Made by a program: the position numbers and the translations under genes. A DNA stretch of 64,000 nucleotides from CBDUXT01 sp965371245. GTDB taxonomy: Bacteria; Planctomycetota; Phycisphaerae; UBA1845. The stretch lies in the NCBI GenBank assembly GCA_965371245.1, contig CBDUXT010000001.1, positions 1 to 64,000 of the forward strand, given 5' to 3'. This document shows, piece by piece, positions 8,411 through 17,100 of the stretch. Each line of letters starts with the position of its first letter. Within the stretch, counting starts at the first letter, position 1. The notes below the pieces were generated by a model. It was not told where the DNA came from. It made no database searches and was given only the letters and a program-made list of their open reading frames with translations.

Positions 8411-9263
8411 ATCTCTCCGCATCACCCTCAAAGAGCGTTACGTCGGGGAGCTTAGCGTCGGGCGCCTCCGCGTCGCCCAGAAGAACCTGGGTCTCGGGGT
8501 GGGCCTTCAGCCATTCGCTCAGGGGCACGACGGCGGGCTTGGCCAGAAAAGGAATCCAACGTCCCAGCGCCGGCCCGCCGATGGCGTCGAAGCCGCTGTC
8601 GCTCATCGGGTACCAGACGGATCCCGTCAGCCGGTCGTAGAGCACGAAGGTGTTGTTGTAGGTGTACCCCGTCGTGCCGAACGTCGTTACCGTTCCATCG
8701 ATCTCACGTCCGTAGACCACGGACAGCCGAACAAGCGGTCACCAGCCCACCGTCACCGGCTTGCCGCCCACGACGTCGTTGACCAGCTCATGCCGGGAGA
8801 GCAGGACGACGGGATAGGCGCGGACCACACCGTTGTGCTCATAGCCGATAACCAACAGCTCGCCGACGTCATCGACTACGCGCCGCCACCGCCGGAAGAG
8901 TCGTTCGTCATCGGGGTTGACAAAAATCGGGTGATCGATCGCCTCAATGGCGTCCCGCCCGATCCCGTACTGGAACAGATCCAACGGAAGCGGAGACCCG
9001 GTCATGTCGAACCATTCCGACGAAGGATCACCCGGGTCCAGCGGCCCCTTGGCCCATAGGAACCCTGCGTCGCCGGAGTAGCGCACCTTCCCGGGTGACG
9101 CCCGGTGGGCGGAGTTCGTCCCCGCCGCCTGGCCGCGTGACCGCTCCTGCCAGGAAGCCCTGACGGCCAAGGTGGCCTGGTAGCTTCCGTAACCAAGGAT
9201 CGGCAGCACGAGCATCCATTGAAGGAGGTAGACCGCCCGGTGTGTTGGACGTCGCGTTTTCAT
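8406..9263 (-). CDS. DUF3179 protein, candidate selenoprotein (in-frame TGA at residue 175)
   Basis: Read through one TGA, this is a 285-residue membrane-anchored DUF3179 protein: signal anchor about residues 12-32, 'AIDHPIFVNPDDE', 'VIGYEHNGVVRAYPVVLLSRHELVNDVVGGKPVTVGW', then TGA (8739-8741), then PLVRLSVVYGREIDGTVTTFGTTGYTYNNTFVLYDRLTGSVWYP. In DUF3179 relatives this place reads roughly 'VTYCPLCGSAVVF', so TGA replaces the first conserved Cys. Both halves are in the same frame and otherwise intact. A hairpin with a GGTCT loop follows the TGA at SECIS distance. Readthrough as selenocysteine fits best; a simple nonsense mutation (TGC to TGA) is the alternative. The stop TAG lies in a MITE end. 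Confidence 0.7.
8708..8724 (-). promoter_or_regulatory. Candidate bacterial SECIS hairpin
   Basis: In the mRNA, GUCCGU-GGUCU-ACGGAC forms a perfect 6-bp stem with a five-base loop, beginning 15 nt after the UGA; the loop begins 21 nt after it. Bacterial SECIS elements need a short stem, a G within the first two loop bases and a loop roughly 16-37 nt after UGA. The E. coli fdhF element has the same GGUCU loop core at almost the same distance. This is a direct sequence observation; function is inferred. Confidence 0.6.
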
Positions 9264-9309
9264 GACCTCTGACTTCCCAACAATTGACGCCCCTACAGCA
9301 GAAACACCC

Positions 9310-10026
9310 TCAATCCACTTGTTCGAATCTCGTCTCCGTGTATTTTGAAAAGTAGTACAAGATCGAGCGCCTAGCAATATCAAACATCACATGGTACATT
9401 TCATCTACCGTCCATTGTCTTGGGCGAAAATAGAAACTTCCACGGTTAAACCGGCCATCTTGTTCATTGTGAAGATATGTCTTGTTCAATCTTCCGAACA
9501 TCGCCATCGTTGTCACGCGATCCAAGATCGACGACTCTCTCTCAAAATCGCAGCCATATCCGAAGCACACAAACGGGAAGATGCTCTCCCGCATCAAGGC
9601 TGCACGAAGCCCTATCACATTCTTCCCAAGTCGCTCGATTGCATTGCCTTTCGCCTGTTTGGGCAACCCCTCCTTAACTCTCAAATCATTTGTACCCTGA
9701 TTCTTGACCTCCGCGACTAGAATCGGGTATGATAATGCATCTTGGGGTAAGCCCTTGATGAAGAGTATTCCGCCGTCGGGCCGTATGGAACTGGCGTCAA
9801 AGTGGCAATGAAACTCTGTGTCTGGATAGCTATTTCGCAGTTCAGCGACGATATCCTTCAGCCGCCACTGCTTCTCGTGTCGAAGAGAGACTCTCTTTCC
9901 GAACTCATCTTCGAGTGAACCCACGACGTGAACAAGGGCCTTGATGACGTCCGTTTCCTGCTTCTTCGATGTGACGTTGATAACTGTCCCAGTCCTCTGC
10001 TCTCGCAACTGATGCTTACGTGCCAT
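9310..10026 (-). CDS. Type II restriction endonuclease, EcoRI family
   Basis: A 238-residue PD-(D/E)xK nuclease closely patterned on EcoRI. SSIRPDGG carries D84; ILVAEVKNQG carries E106 and K108, matching EcoRI D91, E111 and K113. GNAIERLGKN matches EcoRI GNAIERSHKN, which holds the base-contacting Asn141 and Arg145, so GAATTC is a plausible target. FPFVCFGYGCDF and MYHVMFDIARRS match later EcoRI segments. The start follows AAGGAACGAGAG. It lies 48 bases downstream of an adenine methyltransferase gene on the same strand. Base composition is markedly AT-richer than the neighbours, which indicates horizontal acquisition. Specificity is inferred, not shown. Confidence 0.9.
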   Translation of the reverse strand: MARKHQLREQRTGTVINVTSKKQETDVIKALVHVVGSLEDEFGKRVSLRHEKQWRLKDIVAELRNSYPDTEFHCHFDASSIRPDGGILFIKGLPQDALSYPILVAEVKNQGTNDLRVKEGLPKQAKGNAIERLGKNVIGLRAALMRESIFPFVCFGYGCDFERESSILDRVTTMAMFGRLNKTYLHNEQDGRFNRGSFYFRPRQWTVDEMYHVMFDIARRSILYYFSKYTETRFEQVD

Positions 10027-10074
10027 TCTCTCGTTCCTTGCTTGGTAATAGCGAGCGCCTGACCAAGCGGTACC

Positions 10075-11271
10075 TCATCGTCGCTCCACCAAGAATAGCT
10101 GCTCTATGACGTGGGTCTTGCGGTTTTTCAAGTTACGGCAGCCACGGAATGTGTTGTACTGCAATTCCATGACGTCAACCGTTCCGATTTTTCTCAGCAT
10201 TGACGTCATGTCCGAGGGTGAAATAAAGCCTTCGTCGTTGAAAGAGACGAGTAGGAACTTGGCATCGAGTGAATTCAGTAATTCAGCAAAACGCTTCCTT
10301 GAACGCGTGCGTACATTGTAGTCAGAGCGTCGCCAGTTCACGGGTATGCCAGACACGCGACTGATTCGATCGGGACGCTCGTATGATACGACCAGGTTGA
10401 GCATGAAGTAGTTGGAGCCGTAGGGGTGCTGGTTATATGGTGGATCCAAGTATGCGAGATCCAGGTTACGTAGTCGTGGGGCAAGTGTATTCACGTCGCC
10501 TTGGAGCACTTCAACCTCGCACTCAAATCGGCTGAGGACGGGTGGCTCCAGGCAAATACGGCCGAGGATGCGTTTTAGCGCGTCTCCGTTAGTGCCGCCG
10601 AAGCGTCCGATCTTGGAATGCCGGTCCTTGTAAAAACCCTTGAAGACGCCCGAAGTATTTGCATGCACCGAGGCCTTACTTAGGAGTGGACCCATCAGCA
10701 GGTTTCTGTAGGTCGAAGGAACATCATCAAGCATTCTGCGATAGTTGTCCAAACGTCGCGCATTGCACGTAGAGTAGAATACTCTATCGTCCTTCTTGAT
10801 CCTGTCGTCGCGTTCGGGAGCATATAGCTCCCGGATGAAACCCATCGGCATCTCTACGGAATCAACGCGTGTATTGAGATCAATGACAAGCTCTTGAAGT
10901 GTCGAATAGTCTATAGTGTTTCTGTTGCGGAGGAAGCATTCCGCTATCGCTCGAGAATAATCTTCGATATCAATAGTCGCAAGATATAGCGCATGGCGCT
11001 TGAAATTGCGCGACACGACACCCGAGCCCGCGAAGGCATCCAGCATACGAAGCCGGTGCTTCCCGAGGCGGTTCTGGATTTTGGATATAGCAGTGTCGAT
11101 TGCACCAAGTAGGGTCCGTTTGTTTCCTATATAGGTAATCAATTGCTTGCTGAGATAGGATGGATCCTCTTCAGGCTCGCCCCATAGATCGGTCTGGATG
11201 TACCCTTTAGCGTCTAGACTTGATAACCGTTGTGCATTCTGTGTTGGCATATTCTGTAACTGGTCCTTCAT
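10075..11271 (-). CDS. N6-adenine DNA methyltransferase, D12 class (modification partner)
   Basis: A 398-residue DNA adenine methyltransferase. After KQLITYIGNKRTLL, the usual N-terminal signature of D12/Dam-type enzymes, motif I is MLDAFAGSGVVS (S-adenosylmethionine) and motif IV is LAYLDPPYNQHPYGSNYF (catalytic DPPY). Three ATGs could be the start (11292, 11271 and a later MPTQNAQ); I chose 11271, with weak ribosome-site evidence for all. It precedes the EcoRI-like nuclease, so M is transcribed before R. M.EcoRI itself has an NPPF motif and different order, so this pairing is unusual. Low GC, like the nuclease, marks one transferred unit. Confidence 0.88.
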   Translation of the reverse strand: MKDQLQNMPTQNAQRLSSLDAKGYIQTDLWGEPEEDPSYLSKQLITYIGNKRTLLGAIDTAISKIQNRLGKHRLRMLDAFAGSGVVSRNFKRHALYLATIDIEDYSRAIAECFLRNRNTIDYSTLQELVIDLNTRVDSVEMPMGFIRELYAPERDDRIKKDDRVFYSTCNARRLDNYRRMLDDVPSTYRNLLMGPLLSKASVHANTSGVFKGFYKDRHSKIGRFGGTNGDALKRILGRICLEPPVLSRFECEVEVLQGDVNTLAPRLRNLDLAYLDPPYNQHPYGSNYFMLNLVVSYERPDRISRVSGIPVNWRRSDYNVRTRSRKRFAELLNSLDAKFLLVSFNDEGFISPSDMTSMLRKIGTVDVMELQYNTFRGCRNLKNRKTHVIEQLFLVERR

Positions 11272-11897
11272 CTGCAAGACCGCCACGACCATGCTGGTGG
11301 CGTCGCGAGCTTGATCGGCATAGACGATGCGTTAGGCCTAGTTTCTGTCGCGTTACCGTTCCAATAACGTGACTTCGGTCTCGATGGGCGATGCGGCTTT
11401 CACCCATGGACCGGAGGGACGTTTACGGTGTTCGTGTCAATACGCCGCAACTCTACCGGCATCGACTGGTTTGTTCCAGTCGAGAAAAATCGGCCTGCGA
11501 GCCGGCGCGAGGTTTCGAGCGGGGTGTGCTTGGCCGGAAGCCGGCAGGATCCAGTACGGTACCGGCCTCGGGGATCTGACCGCACGAATTCCACGCTATC
11601 CCCGGACCTTCCGAAAACATGGACCGTTACACCAGGATGCGACGCTTGGCTGACAGAATCATACGCTTTCGTCGAGCCGAACCGGGAATAAAGAAGGCTG
11701 CGTTGTCGGTTAGGTTGGTTACGTGCCGAGCAGGAGCCCGGAGGCAGCCTCAGAGGCGCGGGCACAGCGATCCATTACCCTGCTCCGCGAGAGGCTTCCG
11801 GGCGGGTTGCTCGGCCCGCGCGAGAATAACGACCGAGACGGCGGGTACGTGCCGTTCGCCCGCCGATCCAAAGCCTGAACGAGGAGAAGAACCACCG
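11272..11897. other. Intergenic region at the right edge of the restriction-modification island
   Basis: GC rises from the low-GC methyltransferase 5' end to the chromosomal level here. Open frames overlap in all phases with no domain recognised. A GAATTC site lies at 11586-11591. No transposase or attachment-site duplication is visible. Confidence 0.5.
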
Positions 11898-14123
11898 ATG
11901 GTTGCGATATCCACCTGGGTGCGAGGGTTGTTCGATCGATCGTTCGATCCCGAGACGGCTCGGCGCCTCCCCGAGTTGGACGGTACGGGCCAGAGCAACG
12001 TCCCCGGCCTCTACATGGTCGGCGAGATCGCGGGCACGCCGCTGATCAAGCTCGGGCTCAACGCGGGCGTGGACATCATCGATCGTCTTGCACCCGAGCT
12101 TCTAGAAGCCAAGGCGGACGCCTCGGTCGATCCGGCCGGCGCCGACGTGCTCGATGTGTTGATCGTCGGCGCGGGCAGCAGCGGGCTGGGTGCGGCCGAT
12201 CGGTGCGAGCAGCTCGGCCTCCGCTACGTCGTGATCGAGCAGCAACGCGCCGCTCAACTCATCCGCAACTTCACAAAAGGCAAGCCGCTGTTCGCCGAGC
12301 CCGAGGGCGTGGCCATGAAGTCGCGCCTATGGTTCGAGGAGTGCTCGAAGGAAGAGCTGCTGAGCAAGTGGGACGCGCAGATCGCCGAGTTGCGGCTCGA
12401 TGTCCGCGAGTTTGAGCAGGTCATCGATCTGCGCCGCCGTCGGGACACCGACAGCTTCGAGGTGACGACGGACAAGGGACGCTATGTAGCCCGCCGGGTG
12501 GTGTTGGCGATCGGCCTGGCCGGCAACCCGCGGAAGCTTGGCATCTCAGGAGAAACCGAGCACGCCGGGAACATCAGCCAGAACGTCGCCGACCCCGACG
12601 AATATCACGACCAGGATCTCGTCGTGTTCGGTGCCGGCGACGTCGCGTGTGAGGCCGCCACCGTGCTGGCCGACCGCGACAACCGTGTCACGTTGGTCGC
12701 GCCGGACAGGGAGTTCACCTTCCCGAAAAGGCGCAACATCGACGCGGTGACCCAGCGCGCCCGCGAGGGAAAGATCACGGTGCGTCTGTCGCACAAGGCC
12801 GTCGAGCTGCGCGACCGGGAGGTGGTCATCGCCCACACGCAGACCGATGAACAATCGACCTGCCGCTGTGACCACCTGTTTCGCTGCATCGGGTCCGACC
12901 TGCCCTTGAAGTTCTTCGATCGTATCGGTGTCAAGCTCGAGCGCACCTGGGATCTGAAGCGCTGGGCCGTGCTCGGTGTCGCGTTTGTCATCTGCTATAC
13001 GATCTACGGGGTCAAGAAACCGGCCTGGCCCTTCGCATCCGGACAGTTCCTCGAGGCCATCCCAAGGCTGGTGTCCTTCGTGACGCCGTCCTTTCTTGGG
13101 CAGGGCGTCCGCATCGATCCCGTCTTCTGGTATGCAGCGATGTACTCCGTGGTGATGACCGTATTCGGGCTGAAGGCCTACCGACGGTGGGGTGTGGGTT
13201 ACAACGATTCCTATCAGAAAAAACGGTACGCGTGCCTGATCGTGACCCAATGGACGCTCGGATTCATCATTCCTGCCGTCATCATGTTCTGGGTCCACCA
13301 CAAGCTCGGCGACAACATGTGGCTGGGCAAGGCCGGCAACTATTGGCACGCCTTCGGCATCGAACTGGCGTTCCCGCTCTACTTCTCGATGTTCTTTTTC
13401 GACGTTGGACTGTTCTATCTCATCTACGGATTGCTGGCGACGTTGGTCATCATCCCAATGCTCAGCATCTTCCACGGCAAGCGCTACTGCACCTGGTTCT
13501 GCGGCTGCGGCGGGCTGGCCGAAACCCTGGGCGACCGCTGGCGGCACCTGGCGCCCAAAGGCAGGGTCAGTCGTCGGTGGGAGTGGATGAGCTTCGCCGT
13601 GATGGTGTGGGCGTTCGTCGCGCTGATCTTCGTGCTGACCCGCGTCGGGTTCGGCATGTATGCGGGTTCGTCGGCATTCAACCCGACGGGTTGGGCGAGC
13701 GCCATGATATCGAGCTACGGCTGGGTCACCGACTTCTGGCTGGCCGCCGTCATCCCCGTGTCACTCTATCCGATCGCCGGCGGCAAGGTCTGGTGTCGAT
13801 ACTGGTGCCCGCTCGCCAAGTGGATGCAGCTATGGAGCAAATGGTTCGGGCGGCTGCGTATCGTCAGCGACGAGAAGTGCATCACCTGCGGCGAGTGCTC
13901 GCGATACTGCCAAGTGGGCATCGACGTGATGGGCTTCGCGAAAAACCAGCAGGAGTTCTCAAACGTCAACTCGGCCTGCATTCACTGCGGCATCTGCGTC
14001 ACCGTTTGCCCCATGGACGTGCTGCGTTTCGACAGCCACGGCACGGGGACCCTGACCGCGTCCGTCCGACAACACTTCGTAACGCCGACCACTAAAGGCG
14101 AACCGATCAAGACGCCGGCGTGA
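11898..14123 (+). CDS. FAD/NAD(P) reductase fused to membrane polyferredoxin (NapH/CcoG-like)
   Basis: A 741-residue fusion. Residues about 87-350 are a thioredoxin-reductase/YpdA-like flavoprotein: VLIVGAGSSGLGAA binds FAD, LVVFGAGDVACEAATVLADR binds NAD(P), and LFRCIGSDLPLKFF closes the fold. Residues about 355-640 have six or so membrane helices, with NapH-type motifs CTWFCGCGG and WCRYWCPLAKW. Two [4Fe-4S] sites follow, CITCGECSRYCQVGID (about 661) and CIHCGICVTVCPMDVL (about 694). It would move electrons from NAD(P)H through flavin to membrane iron-sulfur centres; the acceptor is unknown. ATG 11898 follows GAGGAGAAG. The CxxC of true thioredoxin reductases is not evident. Confidence 0.85.
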   Translation: MVAISTWVRGLFDRSFDPETARRLPELDGTGQSNVPGLYMVGEIAGTPLIKLGLNAGVDIIDRLAPELLEAKADASVDPAGADVLDVLIVGAGSSGLGAADRCEQLGLRYVVIEQQRAAQLIRNFTKGKPLFAEPEGVAMKSRLWFEECSKEELLSKWDAQIAELRLDVREFEQVIDLRRRRDTDSFEVTTDKGRYVARRVVLAIGLAGNPRKLGISGETEHAGNISQNVADPDEYHDQDLVVFGAGDVACEAATVLADRDNRVTLVAPDREFTFPKRRNIDAVTQRAREGKITVRLSHKAVELRDREVVIAHTQTDEQSTCRCDHLFRCIGSDLPLKFFDRIGVKLERTWDLKRWAVLGVAFVICYTIYGVKKPAWPFASGQFLEAIPRLVSFVTPSFLGQGVRIDPVFWYAAMYSVVMTVFGLKAYRRWGVGYNDSYQKKRYACLIVTQWTLGFIIPAVIMFWVHHKLGDNMWLGKAGNYWHAFGIELAFPLYFSMFFFDVGLFYLIYGLLATLVIIPMLSIFHGKRYCTWFCGCGGLAETLGDRWRHLAPKGRVSRRWEWMSFAVMVWAFVALIFVLTRVGFGMYAGSSAFNPTGWASAMISSYGWVTDFWLAAVIPVSLYPIAGGKVWCRYWCPLAKWMQLWSKWFGRLRIVSDEKCITCGECSRYCQVGIDVMGFAKNQQEFSNVNSACIHCGICVTVCPMDVLRFDSHGTGTLTASVRQHFVTPTTKGEPIKTPA

Positions 14124-14162
14124 CGCGTGCCGGGTCGGGCGGGATGACTCCGCTTGGCTCCG

Positions 14163-17100
14163 TTACGGCCCCGTCAGCGCCGCCTGAAATCTGGTCCAGT
14201 CCAACAGATCGACGTGGGCATCGTGGTTGAAGTCGAACGCATCAAGGCAGTCCTGCGCCGTCAGCAACGGGGCGGGTGCCGGCGTTTCGCCCGGACCGAA
14301 CAGACAGGCGTACATCAGGGCATAATCGTCGAGGTCCCGATCACCATCCATGTCGAAGTCACCGAGCCGCTCGCAGTCGTCGGCGATCCCGTTTCCATCA
14401 CCGTCGGCGGGGCCGTCGGCGACGTCGGTGAGCAGCTCAAACGCCATGTTGGGCTGCGAACAAACAGGGGTCACCGTGTCCCAAGGGCCATAGAGCCACT
14501 CGACGGCACTCATGCCGACCGAACCCATCAGAGCCGGGCCGAGCCCCAGCGACTCTCCGCGACTGATCGTCGTCGTGTGCCAGCCCCAGCAGTCGTCGTC
14601 CATCGTAGTGCCGGTCGGCTGTTGGACGCAGACTCCGCCGACATCGACGAAGCGGTGGCCGAAGACGGCCTGGATGTCGATTGCATAGTCGAAGCACTTC
14701 TCCTCGAAAAAGGCCTCCGCCGCGGCCGGCACCAACCCGGAGCGGGGGTCCACGTCGGCATGGACCAGACAACACTCGGACAGGTCGATCGTGTGCTCAC
14801 TGACCGGAACGTTGATGCACGTGGCGAGCCCCACCCCCGCCTGTCGCACGACCGAGCCGTCGCAGTAGTACAGCCCCAACGCGGGACGGGGCGGGGCAGC
14901 AGGATCAAGGGGCTCGTGGAAGCCGACAAACCAGCCGTCGGGTTCGGGACACCCATCGTCTCCGGCTGTCCGAGAAACTTCGACCTCGGACATCCGTGCG
15001 CTTGCCAATGTCCGTTCGCGCAGCGCCAAGTACTTCTCGCGAATCTCGTCGAACGAGACTGCGGAACGCTGTGTTGGTGACCCCAGCGCCGTGCGTCGGG
15101 TCGGCGTGCGTTCGACGACCGCGCCCTCCCGTGAGTCCGGCTCGCCGGCCGCGGTCGTACACGCCAGGTTGATCTCGTCGAACTCGATCATCGCCGGCCC
15201 GGTGTCCGTTTCGGGGATGAACACGGCGAAATGGATACGTATGGTTTGACCGGCGAACGCGGAAAGGTCGAACACTTGCGTGTTCCATCCAAGGTCCGTG
15301 CCGGGAGCTCCGTTGATGACCACCTCTTGATGGAACAGTGGAGTCAGAATGGCGTTACTCGTGCTGCGAATGGAGATATCGAGCTCTCTAGGAAGGCTGC
15401 TCGGGATGCCCAGACTATCGTATTGAATGCGATGGTTGGTGGTGAGCGAAATGGTTGAGCCCGCCGGCAGCGCGACGTCCTGGAACAACTCATATCTGAG
15501 CCCGGCGTCTCCGTCGAAGCCGTTCAGAGCGTCGAACGAACCGGACAGGGGCGCACTGGTATGAAAACCGGTTGATGTGCCAGAGGATCCCACGGTCCAT
15601 GGGAGGAACTCGCCGAGTCCGTTTGACCTGGCCGTCCAGTCACAGAACTGCCCGGCTTCGAAACCGGTGCTGCCCACCTGGCACTGTCCTATAGGGGGAC
15701 CGGGACAGGCTGTGCAAGTCATGCTCAACATGCCGACCCCCCGGTCTCCTCCAAAACCGCCGACGCGCACCTTGAAGCATTCCCCCGTCGTCACGGGGAA
15801 GTCGACCTGCGACTGGAAGCTCCGGGCATCGTCGTTACAACGGACGACCGACCCCAGCGGGCTGCAAGAGCAACCGGCGTAGACTTCAAGCACGGTGTCG
15901 AAAGCAGACCCGAACGTGTCGATCGTCGCGATGTCGTCGCAGGTCGCGACGTAGTTAACCCACACGTCGGTCTCAAGCGAGGCACAGGTTGCAGCCGGAC
16001 CGTCCGTGTCGGCGCCGGTGTTGTCGAAGCTGAAGGTTCCTTCGTTTACAATCGGGGCGGAATTGCAATCGTCCCTGAGATCGTTTTCTGCTTGCCCCTC
16101 GCAAGTGATGGTCAACGTGCCGGATCCCTGGTCTCCGCCAAATCCCCCGACGCGCACCTTGAAGCATTCCCCCGGCGTTACGGGGAAGTCGATCCGTGCC
16201 TGAAGGGACCCCGCGAAGTCGTCGTTGCAAGCGACGACCGGCCCCAGCGGGCTGCAAGAGCAACCCCCGTAGACTTCAAGCACGGTGTCGAAAACGGACC
16301 CGAGCGTGTCGATCGTCGCCGTGCCGTTGCACGACGCGACATAGTTCACCCAAACGTCGGTCTCGAGCGGGGCACAGCGTGCAGTCGGACCGTCCGTGTT
16401 GGCGCCGGTGTTGTCGAAGCTGAGGGTCCCTTCGTTGACAAAGGGTGTCGAGTCGCAATCGTCAGTGGGGTCGCCGCCGGTGGCGCCCGGCCGGACGCTT
16501 AGGCCGCTCACTTTCGCCGCGTTCACGAGTGGACCCACCGGCGTGGCAGTTCCAGTGGCAAGGTCGATCGAATAGAAGAGACCGTCCGCGCCAGCCGTCA
16601 CAAGTCTGCCGTCGAGCAGGAACTCCAACGACGAGGCCTCGGTCGCCATCGTGACGATCACGAGTGGCGCGGCGAGGCCGGTGCTGGGATTGATGTCAAG
16701 CAGAGTCGGCGGCACGGACCCGCCGCCGGAGGTGATGCCGTACAGTGTGGTGAAGGCAGCGTCGAACGCCAGCCCGCCGACGTTGGCGAAACCGGTCGGC
16801 CCGATCGGCGTCACGAGTCCGGTGACCGGATTCACCCGGACCAGACCCGATTGGCTCGTGCCGCCGCCCCCGGACACGAGCGTGCAGAGCAGGGCTCCGG
16901 TCGCGTCAAACTCGCAGCCGTTGAGGGCGCCACCGATGGTTTGAAAAACTGACGTGAGAATCGTGCCCGTGGCCGGATCGACGGTGTGGAGCGTCGCCGA
17001 TCCACCGCCGGTCGTGGCGTAGAGCTTGGATCCATCCGGTGACCATTCGATCTCCGTGATGGGGCCGGCAGCCCCGGTGAAGGGTCCGACGATTGTAAAC

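Noticed and set aside
9310..11271. Restriction-site avoidance of GAATTC as proof of specificity
   Set aside because: At least six sites remain in 64 kb, about what base composition predicts, so avoidance gives no support.
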